From Streptomyces sp. ISL-100 (GTDB lineage Bacteria > Actinomycetota > Actinomycetes > Streptomycetales > Streptomycetaceae), in NCBI RefSeq assembly GCF_018614615.1, contig NZ_JAGGOK010000097.1, positions 1 through 38,372 on the forward strand: DNA of 38,372 nt, in the 5' to 3' direction. Every line of letters starts with the position of its first letter. Position 1 is the first letter of the stretch. Below, piece after piece: positions 1 through 7,627 of this stretch. The notes under the pieces were generated by a model, which had not been told where the DNA came from, searched no databases, and worked only from the letters and a program-made list of their open reading frames with translations. Both the position numbers and the translations under genes were made by a program.

Positions 1-357
1 ACCATGCAGGGCGCGCCCTGCCTGCTGATGGACTACCTCGGGCGGCGCAGCGGCGCCATCCGGCGCACCGTGCTGATTTACGGGCGCGACGGCGACGACT
101 ACCTGGTCGTGGCGTCGAAGGGCGGCTCGGACGAGCACCCCCTGTGGTACCTGAACATCCAGGACAACCCGCACGTACAACTGCGCGTCGGCACCGAGCG
201 GTTCCCGGCCCGCGCCGAGACGCTTTCCGCCGAGGAGAAGGCCCGGGTGTGGCCGCATCTGGTGGACATCTTCGCGCCGTACGAGACCTACCAGAAGAAG
301 ACCACCCGTGACATCCCGGTGGTGCGGCTGCGGCGTACGGACGTGACGACCCGGTGA
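1..357 (+). CDS. Nitroreductase/deazaflavin-dependent oxidoreductase (Ddn family), 5'-truncated by the window edge
   Basis: Reads as the C-terminal part of the Ddn-like split-barrel family, which uses cofactor F420H2 to reduce quinones or nitro compounds. The signatures are a G-R-R-S-G loop, 'LIYG', and the segment 'WYLNIQDNPHVQLRVG' near residues 48-63, which in this family lies by the deazaflavin-phosphate site. The frame is open to base 1. An ATG at position 4 exists, but relatives are about 140-150 residues and this reading is 117, so the true start probably lies upstream of the window. A GC-rich hairpin follows the stop. Family is confident; the substrate cannot be told. Confidence 0.82.
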   Translation, partial: TMQGAPCLLMDYLGRRSGAIRRTVLIYGRDGDDYLVVASKGGSDEHPLWYLNIQDNPHVQLRVGTERFPARAETLSAEEKARVWPHLVDIFAPYETYQKKTTRDIPVVRLRRTDVTTR

Positions 358-365
358 GGCGGTGG

Positions 366-395
366 GCCGCCCGGCGTCCGGGGGCACCGGGCGGC
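366..395. terminator. Hairpin after the deazaflavin oxidoreductase gene
   Basis: A perfect 9-bp stem, GCCGCCCGG (366-374) with CCGGGCGGC (387-395), and a 12-base loop. It starts 9 bases after the stop codon and lies between converging genes. There is no T-tract, as is usual in Streptomyces. Confidence 0.55.
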
Positions 396-459
396 TCCCG
401 CACCTTCCCGGCCAAACCCACTGCTGCCGAGGCGACTTCGCGCCGTAACCCCTGGAGCC

Positions 460-2445
460 TCAGGCCTGCATGGGCGCCGGGAGCGGAAGGCGGTGCAGTA
501 CGTCGAGGCGGCTGACCGCCCGGGTCAGCACCACGTAAAGCCTGTGCAGGCCCCGCTCTTCGGCGCCTGCGATCTCGGCCGGTTCGACGGCGATGACGTG
601 GTCGTACTCCAGGCCCTTGGCGAGCGTCGCGGGCAGCACGGACAGCCGGGGCGCCTCGCCGAGCCCCGCCGCGTCCAGCGCCTGGCGCAACTCCTGCACC
701 CGGCCGGCGTCCGCGATCACGCCCACCGAGCCCTCCCGGGTCAGGGCCGCCCGTGCCGCATCGACCGTCGCAGCCGCCACATCCCGCACCTCACGTACCG
801 CCAGTTCACCGTCCGCGCGCAGCGACCGGCCCGGCGGTACGTCGACGTCCAGCGCCCCGAGCAGCCGGTTCGCCAGCTCCACGATCGTGGCCGGGACCCG
901 GAAACCGGTGGTCAGCGGCGCGAGGGCGGCCGTTTCCTTGCCGAGGTGGGCGAGGAGTTCGGGCCAGGTGCGGGCGGCCCACGCCGTCGTACCCTGCGCG
1001 AGATCGCCCAGCACCGTCACCGAACCGAATTCGACGCGGCGCGCGATCGCCCGGCACTGCATCGGGGAGAGGTCCTGCGCCTCGTCGATGACGACGTGGC
1101 CGTAGCTTTCGGGGCGCTCGACGAGCCCGGCGACCTCGTCGATCAGGACCAGGTCCGCGGCCGACCACTTGGCGCTCTTCCAGGAGCGCGGCGGCTTCGC
1201 CCAGCGGATCGCCCGCCGCTCGTCCGGCGTGAGGAGGGGATCGCAGGGGTCGGTGAGCACCTCGGCCACGATCTCCTCCGGCTGGACCTTCGGCCACACG
1301 GAGTCGACGAACGCCCCGATCGCCCGCGACCGCCCCATCCGGCGCAGCCACTCGTTGCTCGGCGGACCGGCCCGGCGTTCGGCCTGGAGCTGGAGCGCCC
1401 GCACCGCGCGCGTGCGCACGCGCTCACGGCCGACGGCGTACGGGGGCGCCTCGGCCCTCACCTCCTCGACGATCCGCTCCAGTTCGCCGCGCGGAATCCG
1501 CCAGCGGTACGAGCCGTCCGGCGCGGCGACGGTCTGCGCGGGCGCCGACACCCGCCCGTACAGCGCCCGGTGGAGCACGGGGCCCATCCGGGCGTCGTGC
1601 TTGACGAGGGCGGCCGCGGGGCTGTCCTCGGCGCGGACGGGATGGCGCCCGATCTCGTCGTCGACGGTCGACTGTCTGATGCCGCTCTCCCCCAGCGCGG
1701 GCAGCACCTCTGCGATGTACGAGAGGAAGGTCCGGCTGGGCCCGAGGATCAGCAGGCCGCTGCGCTTGAGGCGCTGCGGATACGTGTAGAGGAGGTACGC
1801 CGCGCGGTGCAGGCCGACGGCGGTCTTGCCGGTGCCGGGGGCGCCCTGCACGCAGACGGATTCGGTGAGTCCGGAGCGTACGAGATCGTCCTGCTCGGGC
1901 TGGATGGTGGCGGCGATGTCGCGCATCGGGCCGACGCGGGGCCGCTCGATCTCGTCGGCGAGGATGCCGCTTTTCGCCGCGCCGCCGCTTTCCTCTCCGG
2001 CCGCGAGCCGCTCGTCCTCCATCCCGGTCAGGTCCTGTGACGCCCCCTTGCTCCACGGCGCCCAGCCGAACCGCCTGCGCACCAGGACGCCCTGCGGGTC
2101 TTGCGCGCTCGCCTGGTAGAAGGTGCGGGAGACGGGGGCGCGCCAGTCGATGACCAGGGGTGGATCGGCGGGGTGTTCGGCGATGCGGCGGCGGCCGATG
2201 TGGTGGCTCTGGCCGTCGGCCAGATCGAGCCGCCCGAAGAAGAGTGGACCTTCCGGCTCCTCCCTCAACTCCTTGGCGTACGAGCGCAGATGGAAGCCGA
2301 GGGCTTCGGCGTCGGCGCCGGAGGCGGAGACGTCCTCGCCGTGGACGACCTGTTCACCGGCGCCTTCGGTCATGCGGGTCAGAGCTGCGCGGCAGAGGTC
2401 GTGGAAGGTCCGTTCCTGGCTGAGGGCGTGGTCGAGTGACGTCAT
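460..2445 (-). CDS. HelD-like superfamily 1 ATPase/helicase, probably RNA polymerase-associated
   Basis: A 661-residue UvrD/Rep-type ATPase of the HelD group, which in actinobacteria and Bacillus strips stalled RNA polymerase from DNA; some Streptomyces members (HelR) protect against rifamycins. Visible motifs: Walker A GAPGTGKT (about residues 201-208), followed by HRAAYLLY as in HelD proteins; Walker B 'VIDEAQDLSPMQ' (about 450-462); and a C-terminal 'YVVLTRAVSRLDVL' helicase motif VI. The N-terminal 60 residues look helical, as in the secondary-channel arm of HelD. I chose the ATG at 2445 rather than 2484. The earlier start would overlap the TetR gene, and a TATCTT hexamer lies 6 bases before this ATG, which suits a leaderless mRNA. 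I do not give the name helR because the N-terminus is not the one I associate with that subfamily. Confidence 0.8.
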   Translation of the reverse strand: MTSLDHALSQERTFHDLCRAALTRMTEGAGEQVVHGEDVSASGADAEALGFHLRSYAKELREEPEGPLFFGRLDLADGQSHHIGRRRIAEHPADPPLVIDWRAPVSRTFYQASAQDPQGVLVRRRFGWAPWSKGASQDLTGMEDERLAAGEESGGAAKSGILADEIERPRVGPMRDIAATIQPEQDDLVRSGLTESVCVQGAPGTGKTAVGLHRAAYLLYTYPQRLKRSGLLILGPSRTFLSYIAEVLPALGESGIRQSTVDDEIGRHPVRAEDSPAAALVKHDARMGPVLHRALYGRVSAPAQTVAAPDGSYRWRIPRGELERIVEEVRAEAPPYAVGRERVRTRAVRALQLQAERRAGPPSNEWLRRMGRSRAIGAFVDSVWPKVQPEEIVAEVLTDPCDPLLTPDERRAIRWAKPPRSWKSAKWSAADLVLIDEVAGLVERPESYGHVVIDEAQDLSPMQCRAIARRVEFGSVTVLGDLAQGTTAWAARTWPELLAHLGKETAALAPLTTGFRVPATIVELANRLLGALDVDVPPGRSLRADGELAVREVRDVAAATVDAARAALTREGSVGVIADAGRVQELRQALDAAGLGEAPRLSVLPATLAKGLEYDHVIAVEPAEIAGAEERGLHRLYVVLTRAVSRLDVLHRLPLPAPMQA

Positions 2446-2459
2446 CCGCCAAAGATAAC

Positions 2460-2472
2460 GTAACCGAGTTAC
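2460..2472. promoter_or_regulatory. 13-bp palindrome inside the putative HelD-gene promoter
   Basis: GTAAC-CGA-GTTAC is a perfect 5+3+5 inverted repeat. It lies just upstream of a minus-strand TATCTT (2452-2457), 6 bases from the ATG at 2445, so a bound protein would sit between the -10 and -35 positions. This makes it an operator candidate. It does not resemble my memory of the rifamycin-associated element. Confidence 0.4.
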
Positions 2473-2476
2473 GAAT

Positions 2477-3106
2477 TTAACCAAGGTCTAAAAATCGGGT
2501 GCGGAGGCCGTTCCTCAACTGCTCGAAGGCGAGCTCGGCCGCCGCCACAGCCCCCGGAAGTACCTTCTGCGCGCTCTCCCCCGCCTCGATCCGACGCCAG
2601 TTCTCCTCGGCGAGGATCCGCTGTACGGCCACGATCTGCCCGGCCGCGAGCCGCGCCGCCAGGGGGTCGGGCCCGTCGAGGGCGGCGGCGAGCGCTTCCT
2701 CCGAACGCCTCACATACGCGTGGAGCCGGGCCACCAGGCTCGGCGTCCCGTACAGCAGCCGGTGGAAGGCGAGCACGTCGGCGTCGTCGCTGAGCCCGGT
2801 CACGGGATCGCGCCGGTCGAGGCCGGCGAGGAAGTGCCGCTGCAGGGCGTCCAGCGGCGAAAGCCCGTCCGCGCGCCCGTCGACGACGACCCGGGCCGCC
2901 TCGTCCTCGTGGTCGGCGAAACGGTGCAGCGCGAGGTCTTCCTTGGCGGGGAAGTAGCGGAAGAGGGTCGGCTTGGAGATCTCGGCCGCGGCCGCCACCT
3001 CGGCCACGGAAACCTCGTCGAAGCCCTTCTCCAGGAAGAGGGCGATCGCCGCATCGGAGATGACCCGGTACGTCCGCTGCTTCTTCCGCTCCCGCAAACC
3101 ACTCAT
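2477..3106 (-). CDS. TetR/AcrR family transcriptional regulator
   Basis: A 209-residue one-component repressor. The N-terminal helix-turn-helix spans about residues 14-53 and includes 'VSVAEVAAAAEISKPTLFRYF', split here as VSVAEVAAAAEIS and KPTLFRYF, typical of TetR proteins. It is followed by 'PAKEDLAL' and a helical ligand-binding domain without recognisable specificity. The ATG at 3106 gives the normal length; a longer reading to 3205 would run through the divergent promoter. The gene is divergent from the quinone-oxidoreductase-like gene and co-directional with the HelD gene, which starts 31 bases after its stop. It could control either neighbour, but the intergenic palindrome fits SoxR better than TetR. 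Confidence 0.85.
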   Translation of the reverse strand: MSGLRERKKQRTYRVISDAAIALFLEKGFDEVSVAEVAAAAEISKPTLFRYFPAKEDLALHRFADHEDEAARVVVDGRADGLSPLDALQRHFLAGLDRRDPVTGLSDDADVLAFHRLLYGTPSLVARLHAYVRRSEEALAAALDGPDPLAARLAAGQIVAVQRILAEENWRRIEAGESAQKVLPGAVAAAELAFEQLRNGLRTRFLDLG

Positions 3107-3125
3107 GAGGACGAAGCGTACGCGC

Positions 3126-3156
3126 TTGACCTCAACAGAACTTGAGGTCACAGACT
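3126..3156 (+). promoter_or_regulatory. SoxR box within a 19-bp-spaced promoter
   Basis: A TTGACC -35 element (3126-3131) and a CAGACT -10 element (3151-3156) are 19 bp apart, the long spacer typical of MerR-family promoters. Between and across them lies an inverted repeat of 9-bp arms, TGACCTCAA (3127-3135) and TTGAGGTCA (3142-3150). Its 18-bp core CCTCAACAGAACTTGAGG matches the E. coli soxS operator core CCTCAAGTTAACTTGAGG at 15 of 18 positions. It would drive the quinone-oxidoreductase-like gene starting at 3204. Confidence 0.8.
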
Positions 3157-3203
3157 CACTGGCGCACGGACAGATACCGACGTCGGAGTGGGGAGTGAGC
3201 GTC

Positions 3204-4181
3204 ATGCGCGCGATTCAGGTGACGGAGTTCGGCGGTCCGGAGGTACTGGTGGCGACCGAGCTGCCGGACCCGGTGGCCGGTCCCGGAGAAGTGGTCGTGG
3301 AAGTCGCCGTGACCGACACGATCTACGTCGAGACGCAGATCCGGGGTGGCTGGGGCCCACAGTTCGGCATCGAGCCGCCGTACGTTCCGGGCGGCGCGGC
3401 CGCAGGCACGGTGCTAGCGGTGGGCGAGGGCGTGGACCCGGCGTGGACGGGCCGCCGGGTGGTGGCGGGCCCCGGCACTGCGGGCACGTACGCCGAGCAG
3501 GTCGTCACCCCGGTCGACCGCCTGATCCCGGTCCCCGACGGCCTCGGCCTGCGCGAGGCGGCCGCGCTGGCGCACGACGGCGTCACCGGCACCGGCATAG
3601 CGGAGGCAGTCCGCATCCGGCCCGGCGAGCGGGTGTTGATCCTGGGCGCTTCGGGCGGCATGGGAACGCTGCTGGTGCAGATGGCGAAGGCAGCCGGCGC
3701 ACATGTCGTGGGGGCGGCGCGCGGCAAGCGGAAGCTGGATCTCGTACGGGAACTGGGCGCCGACGCGGTGGTGGACTACTCCGGGGAAGGCTGGACCGAG
3801 CGCGCCCGGGAGGCACTCGGGGGCGCCGGGGCGGACGTGCTGCTGGACGGCGTGGGCGGCGAACTGGGCCTGGCCGCCTTCGCGCTGGTGGCCGACGGCG
3901 GCCGCGTCTCGGCGCACGGCGCGTCCAGCGGCGGCTTCTCGGGGATCGACCCCGACGAAGCCGGGTGGCGCGGGATCACGCTGCGGGGGATCGCGGAGGT
4001 CCAGTTCGGGGCGGCCGACATCACGCGGCTGGCGGCGAAGGCGCTGGCAGAGGCGGCGGCGGGCCGCCTGCGCCCGGTGATCGCGGCGACGTTCCCGCTG
4101 GTGCGGGCGGCGCAGGCGCATACGGCGATCGAGGCGCGGACGGTGGCGGGCAAGGCGCTGCTGGTGGCGGCGGGGAGCTGA
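3204..4181 (+). CDS. Zinc-independent quinone oxidoreductase-like protein (MDR superfamily)
   Basis: A 325-residue medium-chain dehydrogenase/reductase of the NADPH:quinone reductase type. The GroES-like N-domain begins MRAIQVTEFGGPEVL. The Rossmann domain starts with GASGGMG at about 148-154, and there is no zinc-ligand cysteine cluster. Members pass hydride from NADPH to quinones or enones. The ATG at 3204 is preceded by GGGAG (3191-3195) with 8-base spacing; an in-frame GTG at 3195 is possible. The SoxR box upstream suggests induction by redox-cycling compounds, which are often quinones, so regulator and enzyme type agree. No neighbour identifies the exact substrate. Confidence 0.85.
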   Translation: MRAIQVTEFGGPEVLVATELPDPVAGPGEVVVEVAVTDTIYVETQIRGGWGPQFGIEPPYVPGGAAAGTVLAVGEGVDPAWTGRRVVAGPGTAGTYAEQVVTPVDRLIPVPDGLGLREAAALAHDGVTGTGIAEAVRIRPGERVLILGASGGMGTLLVQMAKAAGAHVVGAARGKRKLDLVRELGADAVVDYSGEGWTERAREALGGAGADVLLDGVGGELGLAAFALVADGGRVSAHGASSGGFSGIDPDEAGWRGITLRGIAEVQFGAADITRLAAKALAEAAAGRLRPVIAATFPLVRAAQAHTAIEARTVAGKALLVAAGS

Positions 4182-4238
4182 GTGGCGCGGGTGGCCGGGG
4201 GGGGAGCTGAGTGGGGCGTGGGCCGGGCCGTGCGCCGC

Positions 4239-4337
4239 CTAACCCCCCGCCAGCTTCGCCAGCGTGCGCCCGTACTGCCTGAGCACCTCCTCCGGCGTCG
4301 CATCCGTCCGCGCGTTCGCCGCCGCGAGGTCCGCCAT
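4239..4337 (-). pseudogene. Short coding-like remnant (C-terminal fragment of an unidentified protein)
   Basis: A 32-codon minus-strand reading with third-position G/C use typical of real genes; its end reads 'TPEEVLRQYGRTLAKLAGG', like a genuine helical C-terminus. An in-frame TAG lies a few codons upstream of the only ATG, and no ribosome-binding site is evident. It may be the tail of a lost gene. I do not recognise the family. Confidence 0.25.
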
Positions 4338-4354
4338 CCCAGGGAGGGACCGCT

Positions 4355-4543
4355 ATGCCGCTCATCGCCATCCTCCTCGCCGCGCTCTTCTTCACCCTCG
4401 AAGAGCTCATCCAGTGGCAGTTCGGCGCGATGGGCCTGGTGGCCGTCGCCCTGCTGTCCATCGGCGTCAAGGCCAAGAACACGGCATGCCTGAGCATCGG
4501 CGCCGTCGTCCTCGTCCTGCTGCTCCAGCCCACCTTCGGCTGA
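4355..4543 (+). CDS. Small two-helix membrane protein (62 aa)
   Basis: Two hydrophobic stretches (about residues 2-20 and 26-58) joined by a short loop containing K-A-K-N predict a small integral membrane protein. A strong Shine-Dalgarno sequence, AGGGAGGG, lies just upstream of the ATG, which supports translation. It is convergent with the Eis-like gene. Function is unknown. Confidence 0.6.
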   Translation: MPLIAILLAALFFTLEELIQWQFGAMGLVAVALLSIGVKAKNTACLSIGAVVLVLLLQPTFG

Positions 4544-4550
4544 AGCGGCG

Positions 4551-4580
4551 CATCAGAAGAGATCGGAAGAGATCAGAAGA
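4551..4580. repeat. Three tandem 10-bp repeats at the 3' end of the Eis-like gene
   Basis: CATCAGAAGA, GATCGGAAGA and GATCAGAAGA follow one another directly. The last copy covers the stop codon (4573-4575) and final codons of the minus-strand acetyltransferase gene; the other two lie just beyond it. This looks like slippage duplication of the gene's 3' end. Confidence 0.7.
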
Positions 4581-5820
4581 TGTCCGGGCACCACGGTCGC
4601 CTGGACGTACGGAACAGGGCGTCGGCAACGGCGGCGGCGCCCGCCACCTCCTCCACGACGCGGCCCAGCGCCACCAGCCGCACCGCGGACTCCTCGCCCA
4701 GGTACAGCGCCCCCAGCTCCCGTACATCCAGCGTCAGATCGGGCGACTCGGCCGAAGGGGCACACACCGCTCCGTCCGCCGAGGCATCCAGCCGGAACCG
4801 CCCGCCGGCCGGCCCCGCCGCATCGTGCACCTCCAGCACGAGCGAGGCGGGCACCGGGTACGTACGAGCCTCCAGGGCCCGTACGACGTCCAGCAGCCGC
4901 ACCCACAGGAAATCCGCCTGAGTGACGATCCTGGCAGCCCGGGGATCCGGGAGCAGGAGGGGAAGCAGATCGTCGCCGGCGCGGTATCCGGACCGTACCG
5001 TCGAGATCCAGTCGATGGCGCAGACGAAGTGCCACAGCGCGCGCTCCGCCGCCGGCGACACCGCGATCATGCCGCGTACGTTCGCGGTGTTGAGCGGCTG
5101 CTTGGCGTCGCCCCACTTCTCCTCGGCCCGGTAGACCAGCAGGCCCTCGACCTCGCCGTGCGCCGAGCGGTAAACGGCGTAGAACGGCTCGCGCCAGGGC
5201 TCGTGCGCCATGACCACCTGCCCCGTGTTGAGCTGCCACCACCGCTCGTCGCGGGTGATCGCGCCGTGCTGCATCGCACGGAAGCGCTCATACAGCTCGG
5301 GCCCGATCTTGCGTACGTCGGCCCCGTCGACCAGATCGACCCGGCCGCCACCGTCGTCGGGCCCAGCCCAGCGCGCGTCGAGCCCCGCCCGGGGTACGTC
5401 GATCTCCCACTCGCTGATCGACGCGGCGGGCCCGAACCCGTACCGCCCGTAGATCGGATACTCGGCGGCGATCAGCGTCGACAGCACATCCCCGCGCTCC
5501 TTCGCCGCCGCGAGATCCGCGTCCATCATCCGGCTGAGCAGACCGCGGCGGCGGTGCGTCGGCGACACGGTCACGTTCGACACGGCACTCGCCGGGACCG
5601 CCGCGCCGCCCGGCACCGTGAGCTCCTGCGCGAAGGAGCGGTACGTCGCGACACAGCGCCCGTCGTCGAACGCGCCCTGCACGCGCGCCAGGTCCATGTG
5701 TGCCAGGCGTTCCGCCGCCTCCTCTTCCGAGGCGAGGGGCGCCCGGAGGAATCCGGTGGCGAGGGCGCGCAGCCAGTCGCGGAACTCGGACGCGGTGATC
5801 GTACGGACGTCAACGCTCAT
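4573..5820 (-). CDS. Eis-like GNAT N-acetyltransferase
   Basis: A 415-residue protein with the Eis layout: an N-terminal GNAT domain, a second degenerate GNAT domain, and a C-terminal sterol-carrier-like domain. The acetyl-CoA loop reads V-S-P-T-H-R-R-R-G (85-93). 'IYGRYGFGPA' (123-132) carries a Tyr (Y124) that corresponds to the general acid in Eis. The chain ends in Phe (WCPDIF), and in Eis the terminal carboxylate takes part in catalysis. Family members acetylate amines including aminoglycosides; the substrate here is unknown. A minus-strand TAGCGT (5827-5832), 6 bases before the ATG, with GCGACA (5851-5856) 18 bp further, suggests a leaderless promoter. Confidence 0.85.
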   Translation of the reverse strand: MSVDVRTITASEFRDWLRALATGFLRAPLASEEEAAERLAHMDLARVQGAFDDGRCVATYRSFAQELTVPGGAAVPASAVSNVTVSPTHRRRGLLSRMMDADLAAAKERGDVLSTLIAAEYPIYGRYGFGPAASISEWEIDVPRAGLDARWAGPDDGGGRVDLVDGADVRKIGPELYERFRAMQHGAITRDERWWQLNTGQVVMAHEPWREPFYAVYRSAHGEVEGLLVYRAEEKWGDAKQPLNTANVRGMIAVSPAAERALWHFVCAIDWISTVRSGYRAGDDLLPLLLPDPRAARIVTQADFLWVRLLDVVRALEARTYPVPASLVLEVHDAAGPAGGRFRLDASADGAVCAPSAESPDLTLDVRELGALYLGEESAVRLVALGRVVEEVAGAAAVADALFRTSRRPWCPDIF

Positions 5821-5885
5821 GCGCCCACGCTATGCACACCGGCCACCGCCTGTCGCCCGTATTTTTCCGGCCGTCCGGACGCCGC

Positions 5886-6851
5886 TCAGAACGCCGCGCG
5901 TATATCCCCGACCTCAGCCGCCCCGCCCATCAGCGGCGCCCGCCCGATCCGGTCCACCACCGGCCCGTCCACACCGAGCCGCCGCAGCGCCTGCGCCAGC
6001 ACCGGCCCCAGCGCCCGCGTCGCGCCGTCGTCGACCTTGAACGCGACAGCGCGGCCGTCCGGCAGCGCCACCGCCTGAACCGCCTCGGCGCCCATCTTCG
6101 ACAGCGCACCCGGCACCTCGCGCATCAGCCACGTGTCGGGGCGGCGCGTACCCGCGACGAACTCCGGGTGCGCGCGCATCGCGTCCGCGACGCGTCGCTC
6201 GGCCGTGCCCGGTGCGGCGAGCACGAAGCCGCGGAACGCCGTCGCCAGCCCGACCAGGCTGATCCCCATCAGCGGCGCGCCGCACCCGTCCGTACCCACC
6301 GCAGTGACGCGCTCGCCGCTCGCCTCCTCGACCACCTCCAGCACGAGCCGCTGAAGCGGATGAGCGGGGTCCAGGTAGGAACCCGTGTCCCACCCGTTCA
6401 GGCCGCAGGCCGCCAGCATCGCCGCGTGCTTGCCGGAGCAGTTCATGGTGAGCCGCTCGCGCACCCCGCCTCCGGCGAGGTACGCCTCCGCCTCCACCGG
6501 GTCCAGCGGCAGATCCGGCGGAGTCTGCAGGTCCGCCTCCGTGAGCCCGTACTCCGCCAGCATCTTGCGTACGAGATCCAGCTGGAACCGCTCCCCCGAG
6601 TGGCTCGCGGCCGCCAGCGCCAGCCGCTCCCCCGACAGGTCGAGCCCGGCCCGCAGGATCGCGGCGGCCTGCATCGGCTTGTTGCTGGAGCGCGGGAAGA
6701 CCGGGGCGTACGGGTCCCCGACCGCCAGCTCCACGCTGCCGTCCGCCGCCAGAACGACCAGCGAACCCCGGTGATGGCCCTCGACGAAGCCGGAACGGAC
6801 GACTTCCGCGAGGACCGGGGATATGGCGGTGGCAGCGGTGCTGGAGGACAT
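5886..6851 (-). CDS. Asparaginase, L-asparaginase II (Rhizobium etli-type) family
   Basis: A 321-residue protein of the asparaginase II family, which is unrelated in sequence to E. coli AnsA/AnsB and belongs to the serine-lactamase-like fold. It carries the S-x-x-K catalytic pair (S55, K58) in 'RSSNKPMQ', the conserved 'NCSGKHAAMLA' segment, and 'GTDGCGAP'. It hydrolyses L-asparagine to aspartate and ammonia, probably in the cytoplasm, as no signal peptide is seen. GGAAGG lies 6 bases before the ATG. It follows rsiG by 55 bases on the same strand, so co-transcription is likely. Confidence 0.85.
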   Translation of the reverse strand: MSSSTAATAISPVLAEVVRSGFVEGHHRGSLVVLAADGSVELAVGDPYAPVFPRSSNKPMQAAAILRAGLDLSGERLALAAASHSGERFQLDLVRKMLAEYGLTEADLQTPPDLPLDPVEAEAYLAGGGVRERLTMNCSGKHAAMLAACGLNGWDTGSYLDPAHPLQRLVLEVVEEASGERVTAVGTDGCGAPLMGISLVGLATAFRGFVLAAPGTAERRVADAMRAHPEFVAGTRRPDTWLMREVPGALSKMGAEAVQAVALPDGRAVAFKVDDGATRALGPVLAQALRRLGVDGPVVDRIGRAPLMGGAAEVGDIRAAF

Positions 6852-6906
6852 CTCGACCTTCCGGGGCGGGAACAGGACCAGGCTCCCGTCCGGCCGGATC
6901 GCGGCG

Positions 6907-7560
6907 TCAGGTCAGCAGGTCGTCTACTTGTGCTTCACCATCACGGTACCTGCGGGCAATCTCCGCACTGCAATCGTCCGCCGTCCGCTGCAGATGCTGC
7001 CGGCGCCGCGAGACCTGCTGTTCGTAACGCACCAGCCGCCCCATGGCCGCATGCAGCTCCTCGTCCGTACGGGCAGCGAGATCCGACAGCTCGACCTCGG
7101 CCAGCATCTCGGCCGCCAGCAGCCGGAACTCCTCGCTGTGCGGTGTGGACAGCGTCACGTGACGGGCGGAGGAACGGTGCCGCGAAGGGGCGTCCGCGAG
7201 GATCTCCGACAGGCGGTCGACGACAGGGGACTCCGGCCCCGTACGCCGCGCCAGCTCGGCCCGCAGGATGTCGATCCGCCCGTGCAGCAGACGCCGCACA
7301 TAACTGAGGTCCGCCTCGTCCCGCTGCGAGTCACGGCGCAGACCGCGCAGCTCCGGCAGCCCCAGCACACCGAGATCGGTCTTCTGCTGACCATCCGCGC
7401 TCTCGCCGGTCCGCTGCGCGGGTGGTCGTGCGGCGGGAGCGGAAGACGTCAGCTGAATCATTGGCATAGGTACGGGACCGAGCGGCTGCCCGGCGCCAGA
7501 TGTGCTCATGGATTGTTCCGTCCCCTCGACCGGTGCGGGGCGCGCACCGCCTCCGTGCAT
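6907..7560 (-). CDS. rsiG: RsiG-type c-di-GMP-binding anti-sigma factor
   Basis: A 217-residue protein with a disordered N-terminus and two long helices. It carries the RsiG signature E-x3-S-x2-R-x3-Q-x3-D perfectly in the second helix (E180, S184, R187, Q191, D195) and almost perfectly in the first (E82, S86, R89, H93, D97), with His where the consensus has Gln. RsiG folds as an antiparallel coiled coil that, armed with two c-di-GMP molecules, holds the sporulation sigma factor WhiG inactive. whiG is not in this window. The ATG at 7560 is backed by AGGAG (7568-7572) with 7-base spacing; an internal ATG at 7509 is the alternative. Identification rests on the motif pair. Confidence 0.85.
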   Translation of the reverse strand: MHGGGARPAPVEGTEQSMSTSGAGQPLGPVPMPMIQLTSSAPAARPPAQRTGESADGQQKTDLGVLGLPELRGLRRDSQRDEADLSYVRRLLHGRIDILRAELARRTGPESPVVDRLSEILADAPSRHRSSARHVTLSTPHSEEFRLLAAEMLAEVELSDLAARTDEELHAAMGRLVRYEQQVSRRRQHLQRTADDCSAEIARRYRDGEAQVDDLLT

Positions 7561-7627
7561 CGTGCCACTCCTGACGTCGGCTACGCAGGCGCTCTACGCC
7601 CGTTCAGCCCCGGATAGATTGGGCCGC

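Noticed and set aside
2446..2476. Rifamycin-associated element upstream of the HelD-like gene
   Set aside because: The only palindrome here is AT-containing (GTAAC-CGA-GTTAC) and does not resemble my memory of that element.
4557..4572. AGATCGGAAGAG, the start of a common sequencing adapter
   Set aside because: The next bases (ATCAG) do not continue the adapter, and the match is explained by the 10-bp tandem repeat. Coding sequence runs directly into it, so contamination is unlikely.
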